DNA of 64,000 bases from Porodaedalea pini. Taxonomy: Eukaryota > Basidiomycota > Agaricomycetes > Hymenochaetales > Hymenochaetaceae. The notes below the pieces were generated by a model. That model was not told where the DNA came from and ran no database searches. It saw only the letters and a program-made list of their open reading frames with translations. The DNA lies in contig NBAY01000005.1 in NCBI GenBank assembly GCA_002794775.1, positions 62,001 to 126,000 of the forward strand, written 5' to 3'. Each line of letters starts with the position of its first letter. Position 1 is the first letter of the stretch. Positions 10,730 to 21,800 of the stretch are shown here, one piece after another. A program made the position numbers and the translations under genes.

Positions 10730-13377
10730 ATGGGACGGAGAATCAAGAAGAACTTTTACGGTGTGCGGGTAGGGCGAGATGGCCCAAATGTGTATTCTGA
10801 TTGGACCCAGGTATGGCCTTTAAACACATAGTGCTTGAGCCTCTTTGATGTATGTAAGCGTACCTCGTAGTGCCAGGCGGCTGTGAGCATCGAATGACGC
10901 GACACTTCACGTCCTTTGCTCTAACAAGAGAATGCGTCGTTCCTACAGGTCTCGGGCTTCTCCAAGTCGCGTTACGAGGGCTTTGCGACTCTCCATGAAG
11001 CTGAAACCTGGGTGAACACATGGATCTCATCCAGTTTGTAATACCCCTTCTGAGCTGCTTAAAATTTGACGTGGACTGCTTGTGTCATCTATATAGATGT
11101 GTCCTCGCAAACGCCATTGTCATCAAATCCCCCAGCACCCTTTTGTAGCTCTTCTAAGCCTGAAGAGCTTCGACCTCACTCAACATCTCATCCTTATGCT
11201 CATGAAATGCCTCCTGAGTATCAGGCGCAAGAACTCAATGGTCCCGGTGTCCCTTCTCAGTGCGTGGAAATTACGGACGCCTCACCCATAAAACCTATAC
11301 TTGCAGCCCAGCAGCTGCACGTCCTTAATCGTGTCAGGCGCGGCGAGAATGTCTTCTTTACCGGTTCCGCAGGTGCACATGGCGGCAGACAGTAGTGATT
11401 TTCTCGTGAAGCTTACTACACAAATTATCTTCTGATTAGGAACCGGGAAGTCTGTCTTGCTCCGGGCAATCATTGACATCTTGGGGGGTCTATCATCGTC
11501 ATCACTGGCTGTGACCGCGTCGACAGGGATTGCGGCTGTAAATATAGGAGGCACAACCCTACACTCCTTTGCTGGAATTGGGCTAGGGAAGGAGCATGTC
11601 GACACGCTAGTTCAGAAGATTAAAGAAACAAAGAACTCGCGGCAGAGGTGGCAATGCACAAAAACGTTAATCATAGATGAAGGTGTGAGACTATGTTAAA
11701 GGATGGAAGGCAAAATGACTTCTCTTTTACGCGAACACGACAGTGTCAATGATAGACGGGTCTCTTTTCGATAAGCTGGTCTGTGCACACTTCATTAGGC
11801 ATTTTGGAAAGCTCACATACATAAACCCCAAGGAACTCATCGCCCGTACAGTCCGAAATATAGATGCGCCTTTCGGCGGCATTCAGGTACTTGCTTCTCT
11901 GTCTTGTCATTTTATTTAGTAGACTAAAAACACCCGCATAGCTTGTGCTCTCTGGTGACTTTTGCCAACTGCCTCCAGTGCCAGACCAACTTGACGGTAT
12001 TTCACTGCCTATCACGTTCGCCTTTGACGCGGATTCGTGGGGAAAATGTATTGGAACCCCTATAGTGCTGAACAAGGTTTTCAGGCAAAGGGATCAGAGT
12101 TCGATTGTCTCGCTTCTTTTTAGTATCTTCCATCTGGCTGACCTATAGCTGAACGATTGGGCGTTCAGCGTTTATTCGCATGCTCAACAGTATGCGCTAT
12201 GGCAGGATTGAGAGGGAAGACGAGGAGCGTTTCAAGGCACTCAGTCGACCGCTTGCATACAACGACGGAATTGAACCAACGGAACTGTTTGTGCTTAATT
12301 CTTATATCGCTATCTTATAATAATTCTCTTTCCAGATTTCCACTTCGTCAAGACGTAGAACGAGCGAATGCTACTCGCCTCGCGAACCTCTCTGATCCAT
12401 CACATACCTACGTGTCACTGGATGTGCCCGGGATAGATATCCGCGGGAATCCAGTGACGCCGAAGCAGGCCGAGAAGCTGTTGGAACGGCTTGTTGCCGT
12501 GAAGGAGGTAACATTGAAGGTGCGTACTATAGACGCATTTCAACTTCATCTCGCTAATTGTCCTCCGTCAGATCGGTGCCCAGGTCATGCTTATCAAGGT
12601 TTGTTTGAGACAGAATGACCGATTTGTTTATGCTGAATGCATTGTAGAATCTCGCTCAAGGATACCTTGTGAATGGATCACTTGGGAAGGTCGTTGCATT
12701 TAAGACCGTCGCTCAAGCACAATGCGACCATAATGAAATTAGTTTAGCCGACAGCTCCCAGGATAACAATCGCAACAGCAGGAAGACCTTCGGCGAAGTG
12801 AATCCTAAAGACATGGATAAGATATCGGGTGGGACACGCGTATGGCCTTTCGTACGCTTCACGAATGGGCATGAAATACTGTGTGTTCCTGTCGAATTTG
12901 ACGTCGTGAATGCGAGGGGTAGATCTGAAGCCAAACGCGATCAAATACCGTTGATCCTAGCATGGGCGATGAGTGTACACAAGTCACAAGGTCAAACTCT
13001 TGACAGAGTTAAGGTCAATCTGGCTAGGACTTTCGAGAAGGGCCAAGGCAAGCAATTTCACTATTTGCTTGATCGCCAGACTTATTGGATAAATATCGTT
13101 TTTAACAGCATACGTCGCCCTTTCACGGGCAACCCGCATGGAGACCCTTCAAGTTTTGCACTTTGACAGAAGCAAGTAAGTGCGAGTAACTCTATCTCTA
13201 TCGAGTTTCTCACAGATACCGATTTGATTTCCAAGAGTGATGGCTCATCCGCGTGTGCTGGAGTGGCATGCGAATCTCACGCGAGAAATCCAGAAAGAAG
13301 AAGAGATGGCCATCATGCAAGAAATGGACAGTGAGGAAGCGATCAGAGCGTTTTTCGAGGATGATGTCTTGATCTAG
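10730..13377 (+). CDS. PIF1: PIF1-family DNA helicase with N-terminal RNase H1-type (viroplasmin-like) domain
   Basis: 5'-3' superfamily 1 helicase acting on DNA, G-quadruplexes and R-loops in nucleus or mitochondrion. Exons: 10730-10810, 10871-10882, 10949-11033, 11097-11372, 11440-11682, 11744-11778, 11833-11886, 11942-12098, 12169-12286, 12336-12519, 12572-12598, 12648-13047, 13109-13175, 13236-13377; total 626 aa, all joints in frame. Residues 8-55 are an RNase H1 N-terminal hybrid-binding fold ([17 protein letters not shown]-x-x-[16 protein letters not shown]). The helicase motifs follow: Walker [51 protein letters not shown] and YVALSRAT, then [12 protein letters not shown]. The second exon is 12 nt. 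The intron at 13048-13108 starts GC. The introns ending at 11832 and 13235 end AAG. The catalytic domain looks intact. Confidence 0.92.
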
Positions 13378-13958
13378 TGCTCCCATGCACCTTACATTTG
13401 TACCAGTAATTTGTCCGCACGAACATCGCTCTCGCTTATGCTTTCGAAATCAGCTGCTCTGTATTTTTTTACTAATGTAGGACTGCACCTGTTGTCTTTC
13501 TCTTTCTCTCTCCCCTGGTTTTCTGTTGTGCGCGTACTGGACCCCCTGCGTGAAGCGATGCGTGATATGTCGATGCTCAAGGAACTGATGCTGTACCCCT
13601 TCGAATCGAACTTCGTCGTATACGTGTGCCATAGGTCTCATGCCATAGTCTCGGCGAATATCCCTGTCTTCCTTTTCCTAGGAGTGCATCCAATTATGGG
13701 GGTTCAATCAATGGCCAGAGGACCTTACGCCTTCCCCAAAAGTCGAAGATATCGCTGTGTACTGTATCTGCGCCGCAGTCCTCAGAGCCGCCTTTCCCAC
13801 ATGTCTGACTTAGGTGCTGCGATCCTATGAAGATTCAGGAGCAGGGCACAAGCCATCGATTGCTTCGAGTCAGGTCGGCTATCCTAGGTTGTGGCTTCCT
13901 GCAACTCAACTCCTCTCATCCTCCCTCTTCTCACCTCGCTCATCCACATCTCCATTCG
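13378..13958. other. Intergenic; no convincing gene
   Basis: A plus-strand frame of 139 codons (13411-13830) exists, but its composition is irregular and it matches nothing I know. It is better explained as 3' UTR of the helicase plus promoter of the next gene. The last 60 bp before 13959 is a C/T-rich leader (ctcctctcatcctccctctt). Confidence 0.4.
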
Positions 13959-14551
13959 ATGGCGGACCCGCGTACTAAGATGATGGAGAATCTGCCTGGA
14001 ATGGACGAGTATGGTTCATTCGTCATCGAGAAAACAGGGTATAGTAAAGATGTAAGTGTGCTTCTTGGTATTGTAAATTCTTGCGTTGAATGTCTTCCAG
14101 GGTGGATTGTATATAAACGTTCGGTATGACACTCCTGGCATAAACCCAGCAACATACTGGTATTACAACGGTAAGTAGTCTCCCTTTGACCTCCAAGTGT
14201 CGAACGGAAACGCTTATACGCAAATATATCATCGTAGCTGATGGGAGCACGTATAAAAGCAACCCCGATGGCAGTTCGACGTACAAATCTGCCAATGGTA
14301 CGGTGGTCCACAGATCTCATGCGCGACGGAAGGGAGTTTTCCCGCTCGTCACCCTTGCCTGTGTTCGTGACCGCTCAGAGAGCGGCAGCCTTCCTTATCG
14401 TGCGAGTGGTTTACTGTTGTTCGGTTGGCCGATGTTACTGGTCTATCCTGGTCCCTTCCTGGTGACTATTTCGATGAATGTTTTCCTCTTTTTCCTCCTA
14501 TTTTCCGTTTGTGCACTCTTCTCGCAGAAAGACTGTATTGTCTTTTGCTAG
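13959..14551 (+). CDS. Small hypothetical protein, about 158 aa
   Basis: Three exons (13959-14051, 14101-14170, 14238-14551) join in frame with clean GT-AG introns of 49 and 67 bp. The N-terminal 90 residues are hydrophilic and carry Gly/Ser/Tyr repeats of the form DGSxTYKS (YKSNPDGSSTYKS). This pattern is common in small fungal proteins of unknown function. From about residue 105 the frame becomes strongly hydrophobic (two stretches near residues 118-150) and could be a membrane anchor. It could equally be read-through past an unrecognised last intron, so the true C-terminus is uncertain. No signal peptide. Function unknown. Confidence 0.6.
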
Positions 14552-15871
14552 ATAGGAAGAATTCACAAGATCCTGTAGATTTTCCTTTTCGCCGTAGCTG
14601 AGATCCGCATATATATGGCTGTATAAACTGTGGTGTTGTTTATGTTCAATCTGCGCGGGTTTCTGAGGTGTATGTTGATTACCATTACTGTTGAAGGCAG
14701 TAGCCTGGATCTTCTTATGCAGCTGCGACTTTACAGCATTGCTGTCACGCTGAGATACGAGATCGTACCCCGGATAGCAGTGAACCCTCACAAACGTACC
14801 GGCTTTTTACGAACAAATATGTAATACAAAATGTCTTAGACTCAGAAAAGTAACTACTATCGGAAAGTGTGTTGTCTAAGACAGATTTTGCCGAGAATCT
14901 TCGACCCCCTATTCGACAACCGATGGCACGCTCGAAGCCTGAACTCTAAAATGTCAAGCTTACACTAAGACTGGATACCATCAATCCGAAGCATTTTGGC
15001 ACAGTTGTGAGCAGCATCCGATCTTTGAGACAGGACTCACAGGAGGCCTGGTACAAAGAGGGGTTCCGGTATGCAACTATCTCCTCGTCGGTGGAGGTAA
15101 TTTCGTAAATTTGTTGGAAGCGTAGGTATCCTAGAAACTCTGAAAATCCCGAGTCTCGGAATTCGGTTTCGCCAGTCACCATTTTAATCTCCGAGACTAT
15201 ATAGTTTATCGTAGCCCGCTTAGGTTTGAGTGGCGATGCTTCCACTCTAGCCGAAGTCTGCTGCTTTCTTCTCTATCTTACACCTGTGATACCATCAGAA
15301 AGTCTCCGAGTTCAAATACAACAGTTTGTTCAAAACAAAAGTTTTGGTAACTGACTGACGCACGTATAGTTATAAACCTATATAATGGCAGCTATGACCC
15401 CCATTATAGCAACAACCCTAACGCAGCCCATACAGACCGGCGCTGCACAGACCGCTACCTTTTCGCATGAAGGAGGGAGAGGAAGAGGAGCTGGCTTTCG
15501 AAGAGACGCAACCAGGATGAAACACGAGTGAGCAACGATGAGAACACAAACGTGTACGACGTCCAATAGATAGTACTAATGCATATCCAAGAATTGATTC
15601 CAGCACCGTCTGGCTTTGAGTATGCTTTATTAGTGGATGTGTGTAATGCGAGTGAAAAGAATGAGTTGGCAGTGCGTAAGCTGGATTGACCAAATATAAC
15701 TTAGTGACGCGTCGGACGCGTCTTGCACGTGGCAGGAGACTGGAGAGTCATGACACCGAAGGGTTGTGTGCGACGCGTAACTGGCCATTTGGTAAATTGA
15801 TTGGCCTTATAAATACAACAGCTTGCGTGTGCGTCTCAGTCGTCTTCTTTCTACTCATCTTCGGACTTCAT
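14552..15871. other. 1.3 kb intergenic stretch with one weak minus-strand ORF
   Basis: The only frame worth noting is 14946-15245 on the minus strand (99 codons), which has no recognisable motif and no introns. The final 100 bp before 15872 is C/T rich (cgtcttctttctactcatcttcgg) and is the likely leader of BLM10. Confidence 0.4.
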
Positions 15872-18800
15872 ATGGACTCAACGGGCTCAGCAGAATTAGC
15901 GGCCCGCATTCAGGATTTCCTAGACTCAGATCCCTCTTTGAGGCGCGCCTTCGAGATGGACGATGATGTCGGCTTATCTACTCCTGGCTCTCCAGTGGAC
16001 GAGCTCGCAAATGTCTCAACAGATCCAGAAGAAGCTCTACTTGCAAAGCAGCACGCTGCGTTACGGTCGTACATTGACTCCGTGCCGTACGCATGCGAAT
16101 CGCCTGACGAGATGGACGAGAAACTTGCGCAGATTGTTGACATGATCTACATCGCAGCGAAGTCTAATCAGCTGGATCTACTCCGAGGGTGGGATGGAGT
16201 ACTCAGCACGTGCGTATTTAGCTTTCTTCCATGCTTTGCCATCGCAAGTTGATTTAACCTGCATGTAGTTGGCTTCTCATGAAGTACCCTATTGCGAAAG
16301 CCACTCGAATCAAGCTGCTTCAGTATTACTATGAGCTTTGCGTCGTCCCAGCAGAATCTCACCTCGTAAATGAGCGAGTCAAGATGTTCTCCGCCTTGCT
16401 ACCCCATAAACGCGACTCTGTAGTGTCGATTAATACAAAGGACCTAGTACTTGACTGGCGACCTCTATGGCGCATTCTCAAGAAGGAGCTTTGGCCTATG
16501 AGGAGACTTATTGATCCTTCGTTAGTATTAGTTCGGCGCTTCATACCCTTTATGCTCACGCCACTATGTTGACAGCCGGAACGTGGCTAATGTCTACCTT
16601 CATCTTGCGGAGTTGTGCAAGCGGTTCTTTCCGGGAGAGGAAGTCAAGAACATCTTAGGCGCAATCCTCCCACTTCTCAGCCCGGAAGTAAGTACGGAAT
16701 CTGTTTTCCTGAGAGATGCACTGAGATTTTGCCGCATTGCTGCGTGTACCAGACTTTCCTCAGCATAATCCCGGTCCTTACATCCTTCATTCCTCTCTCG
16801 CACCCTCAGGATTACTTACCTGCTCTCTTCTCAATTTGGGAAGCATTCAATTCTAATATAGTAGACGAAAGAATGATTGAGCTTATGGCGGAGGTTGCGG
16901 AGGAGCATGTATCTGGTTTAGCCGGACCGTTCGGAGAAGACGGGGCTGCGGGCTGGAACGATGTCGGTATATGGAATGAGAAACAGTGGGTTCTTATCAC
17001 TGGAAAGTGTCTTGGAGCTATGAGTACGAGAGTCTCTCATGCATTCGTAACATTTTCTGATTTGAATTCCGTAGATGTTCCTGTCGGAGGTGCAAAGGTT
17101 GATTCATTCAAATAATGAGAATACACCGAATCTCACAGCATATTAGGGTGCAAGCACGACGGGCGGACATGCAGACATGATGGGCGTGAAAAATAATCTG
17201 CGAATCAAGAAACCAATCAACAAGAATCGTTCGTGTTGACTCTCATAGTCAGAAACCGTAGCTGAACGAACTCTTAAAGATGCATTGGCAAGGATAATCG
17301 TCTACTCCATGTCTGTTGATGGACCTGTCAGGTCTGACCCAGCCCAGGACTCTGCGCGGGGACAACAACTTGAATCAGGCTTCCTCGCCGGATCGAAGGC
17401 CCTAGACTCCCTCGAAAAGATTATAACTAGTGCAGAGACTTTTTTCCACCCGTCTAACACTGGACATTGGACTCTCAATGTACGTAATCCTATACATAGT
17501 TTGTCTACATTTATACTGAAGAAACTTGCCGCACTGGTAATCTAGTTATCTAGCTTCTTGCAACGTCTTGCATCTGAATTCTGCAAACGTTGGAAGGAAG
17601 AAGAAGATCCGAAATGCAAGACTCCAGTGGTAAGCGATCCCAGACTGCTCAAATATTCTTATCTAACAGCCCCATTGATTAGACACAGCGGCTCACGCCT
17701 GGAATTCGACGCTCATTCGTTCTGGTTCTGCGCACGCCAATGCTCCTCGCTCTATTTGCGAAAGACCCGATCGCCATGGGACTTGCACAAGGTGCATTGA
17801 GAAACATGGCTCTGCTGGAGCCCGGACTTGTGATGCCACAACTGCTTGAACGCGCGTATGGCGGTCTGGAAGTTGTCAATGAGACTCACCGCACCACTGC
17901 GGTGCTGAGCATGTTATCCGGTGTCGCACTTCCGCTTGTATCGGAGCGTATTTGGCGTGGAGGCCAGAAGCATCTCGTCCCGCTCCTCGAATTGTGCCTT
18001 CCTGGCATCGATCTTGTAAGTTTTCCCGCGTGAAGCTGGTAATTTTTTACTCAATTTGTTTCTCCGTTTATTTTTGACCGTAAAAGAATGATCCGTCGAA
18101 GACGGTCTGCGCCACGCTCTTTATCTGCTCTGCATTGCAACACGTTAAGATTGGAGATCTCTCCTTGCATGCCCAATCTGCTGGCCTCATGACTGCTGAC
18201 GATGGTCCATCCGAAGGAATGCTGATGGACGTTGACAAGGAAATTAGTCGCCTTCCCGATGGTGCGGAGGGCTTGTTCCCTCTTCTCAGTAGGGAAGAAG
18301 AGCATGCACTCGCAAGAGACAGTACGGCTGGTTTTGCAGGTGAGTAATACCACCGATGTCTGTTTTATTCAAGCTGAAATGAAGTACGAAAGACTGGGTC
18401 ACATCTCTGTTCCGACGCGTCTTTGCCCTTTATGAGAATCTTCCTGAAGAAGGTGGACGAAGAAACACTACAGGCGGGAAATCAGAGGAGAGTGTACTCA
18501 AGTCGATCAAGAACATGTTGGATGTCGTCTGTCTACACCTATCTGATCCGCTTTTCGACCTCGTGCTTAAAATTGTTTACGAGTACTCGACGACAAACAC
18601 GAAGTCAAATGCCGTGCGCGCAATAGGGCAACTTGTCGCGTGTCTTGCACGCGCAAAGCCACAGCTGACAACAGATAAATTCTTGCCATTCTGCTTGCAG
18701 CAGATCAAGGAAGAATTAAAGCATGGTGCTTCAAGCATTAGGACCACTTCGTCGCATGCAGCGGTTCCTTCTGACACGACACTGCACTGGAGTACGTCCC

Positions 18801-21800
18801 TATATATTTTTAATGGCAGCGGGCCTCTCATTCGAGACTCGCAGATATTTCCTTACTGCGAGGGTGTCTTGGTTACGGCGGACCAGCTGTAAGACAGCCA
18901 GTCGATCATTTGTTTGGGATGCACATTAATACAATATTCTCATAGCTGTTAAAGCATAAAGATACGATTCTTGACCTCCTGTCTGTCCTTTTTGACAAGA
19001 CAAAGAGCGAACGAGGATTTAGCGGAGCCGGGCGTCTTGTCTTACGCCTTCTACACACACTTTCTGGTGTCTATCCCATCAATAGTCGCTTCGTGAACAC
19101 TGATGAATGGGAATCGGAAGGTCTTTACTCAGTTCATCTTTCTGAACTACTGTTGGCTGAAAAGTCTTTCCGCAGAATTCGATAGGAACCATAACCTCCA
19201 CTGGGGCCGTTTCTATGAAGTTAAAGATGTAAAGATCGAATGGCATGGTATGTTTGACTCTATCGTTTGCTCTGAAGCTGTTCATGAATAGCGTTTTTAG
19301 TCCCAAATGAAGAGGAAATAGCTTTTGTGCTTCAAATTCTCGATCAGATCGTGGCGCCGCTTCTCAGTCGCATCGAGGATCTCCTTGCCAACACAAATAG
19401 TTGGGACAATGTTGCACGTAACGATTTCTGCCGGTAAGTCAACGTTCAACCTATTGCGTGTCATGACGGTCTTTACCCTCGCCGGTTCCATCAAGGTATC
19501 TCTATGCAGTGCGGTCTGTCTGGTCTGGCCTTCCCACACTTCTCGAAGAGTCTAGGCGCACGGGAGATCCCTGCTTGAAGGACAAGGACGATGTCATCGC
19601 TGACATACAGCCATTTGGGCTCCCAGTCAGAGCAGGATTTGCATTGACTGACCCTGAGGATCCTCGATATCAAGCTGCTGTCAAACACAGGGCACGTTAC
19701 GGCCACGTCGTTCATCAGGCAGCGGTCGCACTGCGTGGAAACCTCGGCGGAGAAGACCACATCGATGCCGTTATCGGTATCCTAAAGGTAGGATACAACC
19801 CACTCCAACAAAATTAATTACTAAATATCGAGAAGTCAATTGATACATATCTGCTCGAGTACGGGACAAGCAAGTCCGGTTATGCGTCGTTGCAGAAAAA
19901 CTATGCTTTGGCACGCGAGTGAGCATTTCAGATCCGTTTCTCGATCTAGTCATACAAGTAAGCGATCCCTTTGCAGTGTAAATCGAATGTGGCCTCGCCA
20001 AAAGGAAAACACACGTCTCGTATTCTTAAAGAGGGCTCAAGTTTATCACAATGCCCGACTGGCAACGCATTCAATCAATCGCTGTCGAGCAGAGTTCGAT
20101 ACACTGCTATTCGATGATTTGATCGACTTTTCGCTTTCGCCTTACACACGAGTTAGACGGTATGTCGTTTGATACCGCCACTGAACAAAAAAACTAACTC
20201 CTTTCTCCTACAGACATAGCCAGAATGTCTTGTTCGCTGTTACGGACGTGCGTACTTCGAACATACTTAATCCTCTGAAAGAGAAGAGAAGACTGAGCGC
20301 AAGGTCTTGACTAGTCTTATCCTCTGAGCGCACAATTTGTGTTCCCGAAAATGATATCATCCTTGGCCCGAGGATCAGATCCTGATAAGATGAAGGGAGT
20401 GCTCTACGTCCTATCATACAAGAACTACCGTAAGCTCATTTTCCCTCAGAGATGGGTCTTATTTCTTCTGACCGTAATCTGTTTCTGGGTTGTAGGTCCC
20501 GTGATCCGATACAGTACGTTCGCATTTGAGCTTCACAGCATAGTTTGGTTCTAATCTGTTTGAGAAAAGATTATGACATTATGAGTGAATTCATGATTGC
20601 TCTTCTTGAATGCCAGCACCAAGAAAAAGTGAGACAATAACATGCCCTTCTTTCTAGGCGTGCATTGACATGTATCAACGTAGCCTTCCGTTCAGAAGCT
20701 CGTCTCATCGGTGCATCACGAGATTTTGCTTCATTGCGATAGCGAAGAAAGCCTGCGGAATCATCCTGTTGTAGGAGAGAGCTCCAGACTCTTCTTCGCT
20801 CTCGAGGCTCTTCAAGACATCTTCTCCGACAGGCAAACCAATGAACGTCTTCTGAACGTCTCAATGGCAGTCACAACTCGGAAAAACGAGCGAAAAGAAA
20901 GGGTTTACGAAAAGCTAGTAAGTCTACGACTGGATCCTGGCTACTTTGTACTAACGTCGAGGCAGATTGCAAATATAATTGAGATTGCCAGACGACCGGC
21001 GACGCATGTAAGTTGCATTATTAAGACATTGCACTTCCTTCATGCATCAACCGATATCTTTAGTGGAGATACCTTCAGATGGCCATACAATCCCTACCGC
21101 TACGAAGAGACAAGCCACCTATGCCAGATATTGCCAAGGTTTTCATTGAGACGACGACAAAATCTCATCCTTCGACACGATTAATTGCGCAGAGGTAATA
21201 CTTTCGTGCAGTTGATGTCCTTGCAACTGATTAGGATATAGAGGTCTAGTGAAACTTTTAGCTCTCGTCAAGATTCGCTCATATGCTAAAAGTGACGATG
21301 AGCTCTGGTTTGAGGAATGGAGGAACCCTTTGCAACAGGACATGTCGGTTCAGAATGCACAAGAGGCTATCTCATTCCTTCAAAGGCCATTTGTGGACAC
21401 GAAGAGCGCCCCTCCGTGAGTTGACTTAATTCTGTGCAAGCAATTCTTTATGTCAAGTCTGAACATTGATCGCAGTCGACTTTACATTGACAAAATCACG
21501 TCTGGTTTTCTGATTTGGGAGCCCATGATTAAAGCGTACTCCCCGCCATACGCTTCTTCATCTTTGTCACTTGTCTGGGAAAGCCAATCGCGGCCCGCGC
21601 TAGATATAGTCGAGTCTGTGATGCAAGAGTCAACTTATTTTCCAACCTTGCTTTCGCTGTGGGCTCAAGAGGCTGACGCGAGAGGTGCTATGAGCACCGA
21701 TCTCGACCTCCGGTACGCCATCGTTTCAGAATTTCATCCAGTATGTGTAACACGCTATTTACTTTCTCTGCAGCTCAGACAACATGTTGTTCATGAAGAC

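Noticed and set aside
11779..11832. 18-residue insertion in PIF1 after DKL
   Set aside because: The 54 nt are open and in frame but start GTCTGT, contain GCTCAC and end AAG. Removing them restores the family sequence, so it is taken as an intron, with retention possible.
13411..13830. 139-codon plus-strand ORF after the helicase
   Set aside because: Irregular composition, no promoter spacing and no motif; fits 3' UTR of the helicase gene.
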